NCBI GenBank assembly: GCA_019188255.1
Contig: JAETXT010000009.1
Location: forward strand, 4,030,001 to 4,094,000
Source of the DNA: Verticillium longisporum
Taxonomy: Eukaryota; Ascomycota; Sordariomycetes; Glomerellales; Plectosphaerellaceae
Length of the DNA stretch: 64,000 bases
Direction of reading: 5' to 3'
Within the stretch, counting starts at the first letter, position 1. Each line of letters starts with the position of its first letter. The notes beneath the pieces are model-generated. The model made no database searches. It was not told where the DNA came from and saw only the letters and a list, made by a program, of their open reading frames with translations. Below are positions 11,257 to 23,138 of this stretch, in pieces. The translations under genes and the position numbers were made by a program.

Positions 11257-13045
11257 ATGACTGACGCTCACTCACAGAAGCGGCGAAAAATCAAGCACGG
11301 CGCGGCTGCTGCTGTTAAGCCTGCTGCTGCCGTTTCCAAGCCCGCGCCGACAAAAGAACAATCGCCCGAGCCCGCCCCGCCTGCCTCAACGACCGACGAG
11401 GCGGCGGCGGACCAAGATGACGCACCAGTAGCCAAGAAGAGCTTCGCGGACCTGGTATGCTCTGAATGATCAGAGGAACAGTCAATCGCAACTTGCTAAC
11501 TCTGGACCCAGGGTGTCGTCGAATCTCTCGTCGAAGCCACCGAAGCTCTCGGCTACAAGCACCCGACCCCCATCCAGGAGAAGAGCATTCCTCTCGCTCT
11601 CGCCGGCCGCGATGTCATTGGCCTCGCGGAGACAGGTTCGGGAAAGACGGCTGCTTTCGCCCTGCCTGTACTACAAGCCCTCCTCGAAAAGCCGTCCGGC
11701 CTCTTCGCCGTTGTCATGGCCCCGACTCGTGAGCTGGCGGCCCAGATTGCTCAGACCTTCGAGGCCCTCGGCTCCCTGATCAACCTGCGATGTGCCGTCA
11801 TCGTCGGTGGTCTGGACATGGTGCAGCAGGCCATCGCGCTGGGAAAGAAACCTCATGTCGTCGTTGCGACGCCGGTATGCACCTCTTGGCCGTGTGATCT
11901 CTCTCGTTCGTTTCCCATGCTGACGTGACTCAGGGTCGACTGCTGGATCATCTCGAGAAGACTAAGGGTTTCTCTCTTCGTACGTCTTTCTGGTCTGCAG
12001 CTGCAAAGTAACTTTCTAACATACGATGCAGGCTCGCTCAAGTATCTCGTACTCGATGAAGCGGATCGTGTAGGTTCCATCACTCTCTACGATCGCCATC
12101 TTCATATATGCTCACTCGTGTCCTCAGCTGCTCGACATGGACTTTGGCCCATCAATCGACAAGATTCTCAAGTTCATTCCTCGTAGGTAGTGTTTGCTCC
12201 ATCGGTGGTACGTTGTGACTGACCATAGCTTAGGCGAACGCCACACTTACCTGTTCTCCGCAACAATGAGCTCCAAGGTTGAGTCTCTCCAGCGTGCCAG
12301 TCTGAAGGATCCTGCCCGTGTCTCAGTTCAGTCCAACGGATACCAGGTCGTCTCAACGCTGCTGCAGAACTATCTTTTTATCCCTCATGCGCTGAAGGAT
12401 GTCTACTGCGTCCATCTCATCAACTCCTTCATCGGGCAGACCACGATTGTCTTCCTCCGTACAGTATGTGCTCTGGCCTGTTGCTCGAGGTAGAACCCCG
12501 CTAATGACTGTAAGGTTCACGACACACAGCGCCTTGCCATCCTTCTTCGAACACTAGGCTTCTCCGCCCTTCCCCTGCACGGCCAGCTGTCGCAATCTGC
12601 TCGTCTTGGAGCCCTCAACAAGTTCCGCGCTGGCTCTCGCGATATCCTTGTCGCTACTGACGTCGCCGCTCGTGGTCTCGATATTCCCAATGTTGATGTC
12701 GTCATCAACTACGACCTTCCTCAGGACAGTAAAACTTATATTCATCGTGTCGGTCGTACCGCTCGTGCTGGCAAGTCGGGTCGCGCGCTTAGTCTCGTGA
12801 CGCAGTACGATCTCGAGATTTGGCTTCGCATTGAGGCGTCCATGGGGAAGAAGCTTGACGAGTTTCCTACGGAGAAGGAAGAGGTCATGGTGTTCCAGGC
12901 ACGCGTCGAGGAGGCACAGAGGCACGCGAGGATTGAGATGAAGCACCTGATGGAGAACCGCGGCAAGAAGGGAGCCGTTCTGAAGGGCAAATTTGTTGGT
13001 GATTCGAAAAGGAGGCACGATGGCATGGATGCCGACGAGGGCTGA
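11257..13045 (+). CDS. RRP3: ATP-dependent DEAD-box rRNA helicase RRP3 (DDX47 family)
   Basis: Six short introns (11455-11511, 11875-11933, 11980-12031, 12070-12127, 12183-12233, 12464-12514) give an uninterrupted frame of 486 residues, close to the family norm. Visible motifs in order are the Q-motif region ([12 protein letters not shown]), Walker A ([11 protein letters not shown]), PTRELA, TPGR, DEAD, SAT, the C-terminal domain [10 protein letters not shown] and [10 protein letters not shown]. The N-terminal 60 residues are a Lys/Ala/Pro-rich low-complexity tail. Rrp3/DDX47 acts in the nucleolus in early 35S pre-rRNA cleavage for 18S rRNA. The [19 protein letters not shown] segment before the Q motif fits Rrp3 rather than other DEAD-box groups. 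No frame problems are seen. Confidence 0.95.
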
Positions 13046-13757
13046 GGGGGGGATAGGGCTTTACGGTCTGACTTGGCGTTAGGAGACGGAGTTCGTTGTT
13101 TCCTCAAACAAATGATTCAAAGTAGCCGACGTGAAAGTCAATCTTTCACCTGCTGTTGAGCTTCGCGTCGAACAGTAAGTCTTTCAGGACCAATCTCGGT
13201 CGCGAAACAATGCCTGGTACCAACGAGGCAGGTGTCACAATCCATTCCCTTCATGACCACGATCATCATGATTATCATAATGCAGGTGCCTGCGCTTTTG
13301 GCCCAGCGACTCAACAACAAATAGCTGGATGGAGAATAGGTACGGACGTCCCGTAAGCTGGTACGGGGGCTTTGCTCCAGTGAGCAATTTCTGCTGGCTG
13401 TGGAAGGCCAATAAGCTATTCGATTTGCTTTTTCCCGCTCGGGCAGACCTACAGGGGTTGTGCGGGCAAAACACAGCAATCACCGCCGAAGGATTCGATG
13501 GCGCCGCCCTAGAACAGACGGATTTGGGCCCCTTTTCATTAGCTACGCCGTTATTGCCGGTCTGGTTCTAGCCAGGGGGCGCCCATGGTCAGCCTTAAAT
13601 CCTAGACTTAGCCGATGAAGTGAAAAGGTAGCAAAAGCAGTCGAACTTCCCTCTTCTGATTCCTGATCTTCATTCAGACCGTTTGCCACTCGTTCGTGAC
13701 TTTCTTAATCGCATCTGCACTGTCACTTCTGCGTTCTTTTCACGACACTCATTCATC

Positions 13758-14630
13758 ATGGTTGCTTCTTACACCAAGCTGGCCATCGCCCTGGCTGCAG
13801 CTTCGAATGTTATGGCATTCACCTCGATTAGGATCGCGCCTACTGTCGAGGCAGGCAAGGAGGTCGAGGTCTCCATCGTTAACGACCTCGAGGACTCGGA
13901 TTCTTTCGACGCTGGCTTCGAGAAGTTCCGTGTCTACCTCGCCACGACGCCGCCTGGCTGGCGCACCGGTCCGGCCTGTTACCTCGTCAACGCCACGGCC
14001 ATCGACGAAACGAGCGTGAAGGTGACAATTCCGCCATCCGTTGTTCCTGATGGCAGCGACGTCATGATCTCCGTCATGGAGTTCAACGAAGACCCGAGCC
14101 TCGACGGTCCGTCTGGCTTCCAGTACAGCAACGAATTCACTCTCAAGGGTGGCAAAGGCGAATGGAGCAAGCCTGAGCTCGAAGGATTCAACATCGGTGA
14201 CTCGGACACCATTCCCTGCGAGGCATATGCTTGCGCCAGGGATTGCATGGTCCAGTTTTATCCCGACAATAAGGAGGACGAGTCCGCATACAAGAAGACG
14301 TACGAGTGTACTGCAGAGTGCCCTGGCGTTGACTACCCTGCATGGGACTCTCTCCCTGGTGCTGATGAGGTGCCTTCGGAAGATGACGGCGATGATGAGG
14401 GTGATGACGATGACGAGACCGCCTCGATATCAACTGCGCCGTCTTCCATCAAGACTTCTGCTGCTACCTCGGGAACGGCAACTCCCAGCTCCGGGGCGGC
14501 CACGACGATTCCCACTACAACTGGATCCGATGAGGCGAGCGCGCCGACAGAGACACCTAGCGCCGCCGGACGTCACACAGCGTCTCTCATGCTGCTGGCT
14601 GGAATCATTGGACTGTGCAGTCTTTTTTGA
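13758..14630 (+). CDS. Secreted, GPI-anchored surface protein
   Basis: I chose the ATG at 13758 because it begins a typical signal peptide (MVASYTKLAIALAAASNVMA); an upstream in-frame ATG at 13683 would bury it. The mature part has a beta-rich domain (about residues 22-135) ending in a segment like the Ser/Thr-rich Kre9/Knh1-type family (ISVMEFNEDPSLDGP). Next comes a four-cysteine segment (CEAYACARDC ... CTAEC), an acidic run and a Ser/Thr/Pro-rich stalk. It ends in a hydrophobic tail (LMLLAGIIGLCSLF), the mark of GPI attachment. Length is 290 residues with no introns. A cell-wall or adhesion role is inferred; no enzyme motif is visible. Confidence 0.85.
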   Translation: MVASYTKLAIALAAASNVMAFTSIRIAPTVEAGKEVEVSIVNDLEDSDSFDAGFEKFRVYLATTPPGWRTGPACYLVNATAIDETSVKVTIPPSVVPDGSDVMISVMEFNEDPSLDGPSGFQYSNEFTLKGGKGEWSKPELEGFNIGDSDTIPCEAYACARDCMVQFYPDNKEDESAYKKTYECTAECPGVDYPAWDSLPGADEVPSEDDGDDEGDDDDETASISTAPSSIKTSAATSGTATPSSGAATTIPTTTGSDEASAPTETPSAAGRHTASLMLLAGIIGLCSLF

Positions 14631-15028
14631 TTTGCCAAGATTGGAGTACCGCGCCATGTCGGGATCTTGATTTGTGAGCTATCGGTATTCATGCCTTGTG
14701 CAACAGACTGGCGGACCATGCATCACTCACTACTGTACTTCTTCCTACTACATCGTCACAATCAGCAATGAGCCGCATGGCAATGGCAGACACTTATAGC
14801 TAGGAAACACGCAGTTCGCGTATCATCCAGCTCACATTTACCTAATCCTAATTCCATCTTGAGACCTGTAATCTACTTACCTTGCAACACCCGCGGCAAC
14901 CTCAAAAGACGTTATGGAACAATACCCATCAGACTCTGTCCTTCCGAACCTTGCCAGGAATTTCACCTTACAGACCAGTAATCTTTTTGATGGCTAGCAC
15001 CAATATGACTCCACGACTGATCTAGCCA
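14631..15028. other. Intergenic, no gene seen
   Basis: This is the convergent 3' flank between the GPI protein and the minus-strand Cys-rich frame. No reading frame, RNA gene or repeat could be supported. Confidence 0.5.
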
Positions 15029-15655
15029 TCATTCATTATTTCTGCGTGGAAAGCAGTGGTCAGCACACCATCCATGCCCGCATTTGAGACAAACCGTCCA
15101 TGGACTACCGCCTGACTGGCAATGGCAGCAGATCCACATACAAGGGGGTCCGAATGGGAAACAAGCTGGGTACGTCGGAACGCCTCTAGGTCGAGGTTCG
15201 GCCATATCGGGCAGGGGCGCACCAGTCGGACACGGCGGGAGAAGTCCTTTTCTGGGGCAACTCGGAATTGCAGGAGCTGCCTTCAGAGGAGGTCGGCTAT
15301 CAGGGAGTGGGTGTCGGCCATCGGGTCGCACGCGTGGAGGCTGGACTACAGGTTGGGCAAACTGCCTGAGAGCCTTGTCTCTGGTGGCTTTTCGAAAATT
15401 GGTGATCTCCTGGAGGAGATCGCCCCTCTCTGTCCCAACGTCAGGGGCCGAAGGGGTGCAGTCGGCGCACCACAAATGCCCACAGAGCTCGGCCACCTTG
15501 GGTTGAACCATAGCGCTACATGTGGGATTCAAAGCTTTGTTACTTCGGCGATTACACTGGCAACAGGTCCAAAGACCTTTCTTTGTCGTACAATCGTCGC
15601 ATCGTTCGTGTGCGCAGGGAAGCTTGACCGTAGCGCGGCACGTTGGGGGGGTTCA
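15029..15655 (-). CDS. Cys/His-rich repeat protein, 5' end missing or broken
   Basis: One open minus-strand frame encodes repeated metal-binding modules. The first complete module is WTCCQC ... NPTCSAM ... CGHLWCADC, the last is MWICCHCQ ... CLKCGHGWCADHC just before the stop. A partial module (PPTCRATVKLPCAHERCDDC) lies upstream. The common pattern is W-x-C-C-x-C, then C, then C-x-H-x-x-C-x-(D)-C, which suggests zinc binding. A Pro-rich linker of about 75 residues joins the modules. The frame is open back to about 15655 but has no ATG there; the first in-frame ATG is inside the modules (MVQPKV). Upstream it meets a plus-strand run of seven G (15645-15651) and then the end of a transporter relic, so the gene is probably truncated or joined to foreign sequence. 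Function unknown. Confidence 0.55.
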
Positions 15656-15661
15656 GAGGGT

Positions 15662-17209
15662 TCAGTCCATACCTGGCCAAATTATCGGGAAAAAGCTTTG
15701 CGACGCCGCCGTCGCGACCATGACAAAGACGTACTTAGCCACTGGATGCGAAACCGTGATGAGAAGAATATAGCATACTACCTGCGTCATTTCGACGCCG
15801 AGCCCAGCCACCCACGGACTCAGCTTCCCACGATGAATGAGATACGCCAGCGACAACAGAATGACGAAGACGAGGGTGAAAGGAGGCTGATCACCTGCGG
15901 TGTGAGCGATGAGCTCGACAACACAGACCCGGATACACAATAACCTACCATGGTCATGACTTGCGAAATGGCTGTGTTGGAGATGCCTAGTTCATAAATA
16001 CGGTCGGCAATACGAAAGAGATGCCCCAGCCGCCGATACCGTGGGTGATCCAGATCATCAGGAACGGCACGAACGTGGGGTCCCTGAGAAGCTCCTTCAC
16101 CTGCTCCATGTTGAGTGTTTTCTCTCTCATCGATGGCGCCTGGTCTGGCAGGTCGGCTAAGATGGCTGCCCGCTCGTCTTCGTCTAGGAAAGCCACGGTC
16201 TCCGGGTCTATGATCCGTCAGTATAGTCGAAGAACGAGGTACCGAGATACCGAGACGAACAGTTTGGCAGGCTGAAAAAGGTATAGATTCCACAAAGTAT
16301 GGCTGGGATACCCTCCAGGATAAATAGCTGTTGTGTGTGAGTCAAAACGTTGCGACGGAAGCGCGTGCCCTCGAATACTTACCCACCGCCAACCAGCAAG
16401 CCCACCGATGCCGTTCATGAAGGATATACCGTACGCTTAGGGAGATTAGCCATTTACACGCAACCAAAGTGCATTTGATGTACCTAAAAGGCCGCTGACA
16501 GTGCCAGAGAACATGCCACAAGCGTAAAAGAATGCCTACTGCAGCGTCAACACAAATAATTCACTCCCCAGGCTTTACTCGGCTTACAATCCGCAACGGC
16601 AACTCATGCGTTGGGTACCAGAAACTTAGATGGTATCTTTCCAAACCCTGTGGTCAGCGCAATAGCGCATGTCATACGAATGAACTTACAGAACTCCTGG
16701 GTAGAAGCCTGCCTCTGCAAGTCCTAGGAAGAATCGACAAGCCAGAATTCCAGAGTAGTTTTGTGTTGCGCCCTGACACATTGATATGATACCCTTTAAA
16801 CCAATGATGTTAGCCAGTATCTTCGTCGTTGGGGCTTGGGAAACTGAGAGAGATGTACCCAAGTGACCATAATTCGACTCATCCAGATGGAAGGGGAGAA
16901 TCGCTTGAGTGCCAGCGTCGCAATTGGTTCAAAAAACATATAAGGGTAGTAGAATATGCTCAGTGCCCAGGCCCACTGCGAGCTTGACAGGTCACCCAGC
17001 TGTTTCCGAATGCCAGTTCCTTGCTCCAAGTTGATTATGGCTGCATTGCTAATGTCGCTGACGTGAATTCTCATGATCAGATACACGAAAGCATACCATA
17101 AAAGCAGCCTCCTATCAACCTTTTGTTGAGCTGCTCTTAACAGCGGCCTGCCGTTGCCAGTGGATGAAGATACGCCGGCCAATGGTGTAAGGAGCTCTTT
17201 GACGCTCAT
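15662..17209 (-). pseudogene. Truncated, frameshifted Dal5-type MFS transporter
   Basis: Minus-strand exons read as an anion:cation symporter of the allantoate permease (Dal5) group of the MFS. They contain ISNAAIINLE, SSSQWAWALSIFYYPYMFFE and LKRFSPSIWMSRIMVTW, then FFLGLAEAGFYPGVL, SFMNGIGGLAGWRW, LFILEGIPAI, the PETVAFLDEDERAAIL loop and YILLITVSHPVAKYVFV. Several short introns are needed (for example with donor GTTCGT before PETVAF). After ISFVLPTV the frame shifts by one base (about 15995-16001) to continue IYELGISNTAIS. The homology stops at FFPIIWPG; the last helices that should follow are absent and the Cys-rich frame begins instead. This is therefore a relic. Similar transporters move allantoate, ureidosuccinate, vitamins or organic acids; the substrate cannot be told. 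Confidence 0.8.
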
Positions 17210-18167
17210 GTTGTCTTTAATCGTCGTCCAGCTTTGTTGATTCTGAAAATACGTAAAGATAGGAACTGATAGCAGAAAAGATAGTTGGAGGCAAAATCTT
17301 TCAGAAGGATCGAGATGGAGATGATTAGACAGTCACGCTGTTCAACCTTTATTGTCGGAGCTACGCCGACTTTTCAATGATGAGACATTTCACTGTACCA
17401 CTGCAGTCAGGGATGACACTGATTAGCACGTCTTACAGTGGGGCCATTTGCGTTTCTCGAACCTGGTTATCAAAAGTCAAAACTGCTGCTCAGTGTTTAA
17501 CAATGTTAGGGACTTCGTCTTGGCAATCAGACCATCTTCCGATTCCGCTGTCAGGGACCCTCCCTCCTGAAGGATCAGTGCACAAGATCCACCGTAGTCT
17601 ACAAAGCAATTCATTCCCTGAGTAGTATTAGGCACAAGGTGGTTTCACTGTGCTGGCCACCAGAAAGACTGGCTGCCGCAGTGGTGTTTGTTTGATGCAT
17701 AGTGTAACACCTAACTTAAAAAGCACCTTCGAAGACCACTCGCTGTGGAAGCCAATCGTAGTTCGCAAGAATATTTTGCATTAGAATCATCCCTGTGGGC
17801 TATCTCTCCAGACTCAGGACTGTCGAAGCCTTGTAAGTCGGTCCATTGAAATGGGTACTCAGGCGCCTGGTCTTGAATACAGGTTTTGGTGTATGTTCTG
17901 AGGTGCTGTCGAAAAAGGTGGTCTGGTGCGGAGAACCGCAATCGATCGTCATGTTGGAGATGAATGGCGTGCCCGGCCGATCCCGCTCGCCTAGGCTGAC
18001 CATCGTGCCCCTTGCCATCATCGTTATGCATGATGTCGTGGTGTAAGATGCGGGGCGAACCCGATGCTAAGAATATACATCGTAATGTTCGACCAAGAAC
18101 ACGCGCACTGCAAGTCGAACCTTTAAACCATTCTACATACTCCTCATCTTGTGCAAATGCCCTCGAT
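17210..18167. other. Divergent upstream region of two broken genes
   Basis: This 958 bp stretch separates the start of the MFS relic (minus) from the dioxygenase relic (plus), so it was probably their common control region. Short minus-strand frames around 17800-18300 have no recognisable domain. No defined regulatory motif is claimed. Confidence 0.4.
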
Positions 18168-19388
18168 ATGGCATCGGCTGTCAAATCAAATGGTACTCTT
18201 GCCCTTCCGGAATGGAAGCGGCCAGCAAAGAGAAAGAATGAACTGCCCTGGGCTGATATCAAGACCATTGATTTGCAGAAGTTCGACCTGCTTGGCGGCA
18301 AACAAGAACTCGCGGAGGAACTGCGAGACGCTGTGAGCAGCTACCTCTTATCTCCTTTAAGTTGTTACTGACAGAGATCGTGAGAAAAGGTCCATTCAAC
18401 AGGATTCTTCAGCTTGATTAACACGGGCTTCAGCCCAGAGGAAGTTCAAAGGCAATATGACATTGGTTAGAGCTTTTTCGGCCTCGAAACAGTCGACAAA
18501 GGACAACCTCAATACCGGTGTGGCTTTTCTCAAGGCAACTACTTTGGTTGGCGTGCTGCGCACGAAAAGACAATCATGGGAACCGACGTCCTAGATAATG
18601 TCGGATCTGTGAACATAGCCAAGTTCATCGCACAATATGCCAAGGAACCTTTTCACCCATTCTTCCATCCGTTCAAAGCCGAGATTGAGAGCTTTTCGAG
18701 GGTAAGTTCTGCCACAAAAGTCCAATGTTCACCACTGATATCCAGGCTCAGAAGTCCCTCGACTTGGCCAGCAAGGTCTTTACTCTGTTTTCGATCATCC
18801 TAGAGTTGCCCGAGGACTATTTCTCTTCCCGCCATGCTTACGAATCGCCCAGTGAAGACCATTTGCGGTAGATGACTTATTATCCTCGGCCCCTTGAAGA
18901 TGATGTCCGTGTTCAGAACACCTGGTCGCGAGCCCACAACTGACTTTGGCTCTCTGACACTCTTATGGAGTCAGGACGTTGCGGGCCTACAAATCAAGAC
19001 CGCATCTGGTGAATGGCGATATGTGCCGCCTGTTGACAATGCCATAGTATGCAATGTCGGCGACACGCTCGACTTCTGGTCTGCCGGATACCTCAAATCA
19101 ATGACACATCGGGTCGTTCGTCCGCCTGAAGACCAGGCGCATCTCCATCGCCAAGGTCTTTTTTACTTCGTACGCCCGGGAGACGACGTTGGCATTAAAC
19201 CAGCACCATCGCCACTGTTGAAGAGGCTGGGTTTGATTGAGGATGACTACGAAGCCAGGGCGCCAGTCACAGGTCTCCAATATGTCAGAGAGAGAGTCAA
19301 AAGTTATCACAATCACAATGATTATGCAGATATGAAAGGACAAAAGTTCCGCATGGGAGACCTGGAGATCGAAGACGAAGCAGCATGA
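18168..19388 (+). pseudogene. 2-oxoglutarate/Fe(II) dioxygenase (isopenicillin N synthase-like), inactivated
   Basis: The start MASAVKSNGT leads into PWADIKTIDLQKFDLLGG. After an intron ending at the AG before GTCCAT comes VHSTGFFSLINTGFSPEEV. The double-stranded beta-helix region is clear: MTYYPRPLEDD, then (after a shift) DFGSLTLLWSQDVAGLQI, with the distal SMTHRVVRPP carrying the His and the Arg that binds 2-oxoglutarate. Three lesions are visible: TAG at 18468-18470, TAG at 18869-18871, and an extra A around 18937-18939 exactly at the metal-binding HxD. None of these is a long homopolymer, so this looks like real decay. Related enzymes act in secondary metabolism and toxin or hormone modification. 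It is divergent from the MFS relic, so both may come from one dead metabolic locus. Confidence 0.85.
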
Positions 19389-22300
19389 CGATGAAAGGAA
19401 GTCTAGATATTGGAGGGACACAACATGGCGATTGGCCATTGCTAGATTGAGTATATTGTCTCGAAGATATCAAAACAGCAGCCCAAGGCTCCACCCAAGG
19501 GTGTCTTCCCCCCTTTCTCCCTCAGTCAGATCGCAAATTCTGTAGAGCGGTTGCTACCGCATAGCGCCCTTTTCTTTTCTTTTCTTTTGGTAGCGAAAGA
19601 ACCATAAGTGTCCTATCAAATAACGTTCTCACGGTAACTAGAGATTGCACAATGGTTGTTCAGACACCGGAATAAGTTGTGGTGTGCTGAAGTCATCAGT
19701 ATGACAACTCTCAACAGTGCTCGACTGGGCCATGGACAAGTACCGAACAGCTGGGCATAAACTTTACATCAAGCGTAGTGATTTCCAGCCCATTGTCTAA
19801 CGGAACAGCTTAACAATCCTTTACATGCCGCTGCAGAAGTGTATACTGAGAATAGGATCATCTCGCTTCGTTGAGCGTTGTGTTGCGAGTGCTGAGATTG
19901 ATCAGTGTCAGTCTCATTGTTTCAAAACATGGCACGTGGTACTCGTGGGAGCCACAGACCATTCCATTCACCGGAACTGAGAAGAAAACAGCAGAATTGT
20001 CAAAGGTTCAAGCAATATGACATTCACTCTATCCAAAGCGAACGGAAGGCTTAAAGTAATCGGCAATCTACCATGTATTTCCCTTCGCCATTGCAATCTC
20101 ATGCACTTTCCAAAAGAAAAAACTCAACAGACCCCGAGAGAATTATCAATCAAGCCAGTTCACAAGCAAGAAGGAAAAACCGACCTTGGAATTTTACCCC
20201 GACGGAGCCCTTCCGCCAATATGCCGACCTACTCCGCGATGAGATGGACTTGCTGCCAATGCCAGCGACGTGCTTATAACACACAACACTTCACAATGGA
20301 AAAGCCCCCTTGCCCCCTCCGCCTCCTCGCTCTCTGTAGCCATGTGACTGGGGCTATGCGCCGATGACTCGGCCAAGCTCCGAAAGTGTGATGACTTGGC
20401 TGATCGACGCACGCAGAGCGGATCCGCGCAGCGAGGGGCACAACATCGGCCGGCTTGGCGATCGGCGACAGAGCTGGAGCCGTGAATTGGGTGGCCTGGA
20501 CGCACTAGGACTCTCTGCATGGTGTGCGCTAACATTGCCCGAAACAGGGGCCTCAAATTTACCAGCCCAAATTTGGACCGACATACCGAGTCAGCTTCTC
20601 CACCTCGATAGGCCTTTTATGTGGCGCTGTGGCGGCCGTCGGGATGTCCTGGTTCTTCGTCGTGCGAGGAGATCAGAAGAGGGCTTCGGTGGCCGCGGCT
20701 TCCACCGGTATTGACGAGCAGGGCAGTGACGGATCGGAGACGAACGCGGTGGACACCTGTGGCGCCGTGCCTCGAAGCCAAGAACCTGCTTGGGAAAAGT
20801 CCTAGATAATTTTTTGGCACGTTTCGACGAGTACGTAAAGTTAGAAGTGGGCCCGGAAACGAAAGAAAATCGATGCAGCCTTGGGGTTCAAATGCACTCT
20901 TCAAAGGAAGTGAAAGTAGAGGTCCTACGAGAGATGCTCTCTCAATCGCAGCACAGGAAGGGGGTCTAAGTTTACGACACGCCAGCAAAACAGAGCTCTT
21001 GGCACGACCATGACGATGTTGTTGATGCCCTCAAGCTTGGCAGCTCAGTAAGTTTGTCACGCATTACTTCACCACTGCATTGTCAGGAGTTGCTTTTCTT
21101 TGGGTTGAATGGCGAATACAACCCAAGTAACCGTACATGCTGGGGCGATACATGCTGATTGATGCCACTGATTACACTACCAACTGAAACCAGCGGGGAA
21201 CGTGTCGACAGGGCTGAGGTTGTCGGGACAATTGAGTCTGTTTAGTGGGGTCGCTTGGACGCGGTGGCCGGTTCGCAGTTCCTGGAATGAAAGTGTTCGG
21301 TCCAGGTGCTCCTCGACCATGATGATTGCAGGGCCCAAGCTCGCTCGGCAGCTGTCCAACGAGAACAAGACCAACATAGCATGGGCATTGGGACTATGGA
21401 GCATGCCGGCGGTGATAAAACTCGACTGCAGGCTAGACGAAAGGGACTCGTGGTTCTCACTTCTCGTCGTGAGTCATCCCTGTCGACATGGTGTGGTCTT
21501 CCGGCTTGGCTCTCTCGAACCCACTGAATTCGCAGCTCTAGAACGGTCGCTGGATCTCGTCGAAAATTTTCACCCTGTTTTTCTGGGAGAGTCTTATGCG
21601 TTCAAGGCTGTTGCCGGCGAAAAACAGTGCTTGTATGACAAACGAGGATTCCAGGTCCAAGTCCACGTCACCTTCCAAGACCGCGTGCCCACGGTAGTGC
21701 TGTGACGCCCAATACCTCACACGACAATGGGCAAGTTGGCTGTTCGGCGGTCACCTGTAGTGACCATGTTACGACTGGCGCAGCCGGATGTCGGCTGATA
21801 ACGACCTTGGCAAGGCCACTGCAGTGCTCTAGGCGCCATGTGATTGATTGACACGTCGTTCCTGGGCCTAGCCCCCGTCTGCCAGCATCCACGGACATCT
21901 ACGATTGGGAAACCAAGGTGCATTCAGTGCATCAGGAACAAAGCATGCGGCACGAGAGAGAGCTAAAAGAAACCATGTAGACTGCCAGTGTGTCGCGTAC
22001 CAACCATACCTGGGCATGTGCGTGCCAAATGTCCTGTAGGAAACCCGGCCGGTCGCTCTACGTAGGTACCTGGATAGCTACAGTTCCCGGATGCTAAGTT
22101 AAGCCGCGCCGGGACCTGGGCTGAGTCTCTGCGGGGTGACGTAGGTAAGTATCTGTAAAAGTAGGTAACCCATAGCATTCCAGTGCCTGCCCCTCAGCTG
22201 CAGTCGACCCACCTGGGTACCTCTTGTGTGAACCCCTGATGGTGATGGTGGGTGGGTGGGTTTGCCAGCCCCTCCACACTTATTTCCCTGGTCACCATCG

Positions 22301-23138
22301 CCTTCGTTGTGCCTTGGCTGCTTGGAGCTTGGATGTCCCTCTCAAGTTACAACGCTTCCAATCGCCGTCTCCGTCGCGCAGCTGGACCCCTCCATCCCGC
22401 AGCTGCCATTTCTGCGTTTGAGCGAAAGAAAATAATTCGCTGGTCCAAGTACCGTACCGGGACCTTGCCTCGCCCCTCTCCGGGAGGCCGCCAGCTCCAT
22501 CATCCATCGTGGCATCAGAGCAAGTGTGACCTCACATTCGCGCCACTACTGCTTCCCTCACGAAGCCCATCACCCTGCCGGGTACCTCATCAGACCACTG
22601 TTTCGCCCAGAAACCGGAGTACTTGACGATCTACTACGAAAAACCTCATCCGCCGTGCTTTGGGCGCTCGATTCCAATTCTCATTGTCAGCGCTGACCCT
22701 TGACGTGTTGGCCTCGAACCTCGTTTCGTCCGTCTGCTCTAACCGCCACCTCAAGCTAAAAGACCAACCGCCCCCACCATCATAGCATGCCCTGCCCAAC
22801 AACGAAGAACGCTTAGCCACGAGTGACGCCTTTCCCTCGAATACATCTTGGGAATGGCGCCTGGCGCGAAAGATCTCTCATAACCCTTACCCGCTTTGCC
22901 CTGCCCTACCTTTTGAACCCCCCCTCCCCCGCATCATCCACATCTACACCAGAGCTCGGTCCTGGCTGAGAGCTACTGCTACCCCTCTTCTACCTACCGT
23001 ACTTTAATCCTTAATTGCTTCTCCTCCCATCACCATCGAGCTTCCAGCCTGACTTGACAACGGCTACCGCTTTCCCTCTCCCGTCCATACACCACCACCA
23101 CACAACCTCCCATACGACCACCAAAAACCATCATCGCC
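19389..23138. other. Long intergenic region, no gene supported
   Basis: About 3.7 kb of ordinary composition holds only short frames on both strands with no domain. The longest plus-strand one, 21202-21705, has no similarity I can recognise. From about 22550 to 23138 the plus strand is pyrimidine-rich with many short CCACC/CTCC motifs, as expected for the promoter and 5' leader of the following oxidoreductase gene. Confidence 0.5.

Noticed and set aside
15122..15943. A 273-codon plus-strand frame
   Set aside because: It is antisense to the Cys/His-repeat frame and to the transporter relic, both of which show family-specific motifs on the minus strand.
21202..21705. A 167-codon plus-strand frame in the long gap before the MDR oxidoreductase
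   Set aside because: No domain, no plausible neighbours and a Trp/Arg/Ser-rich start; most likely chance.
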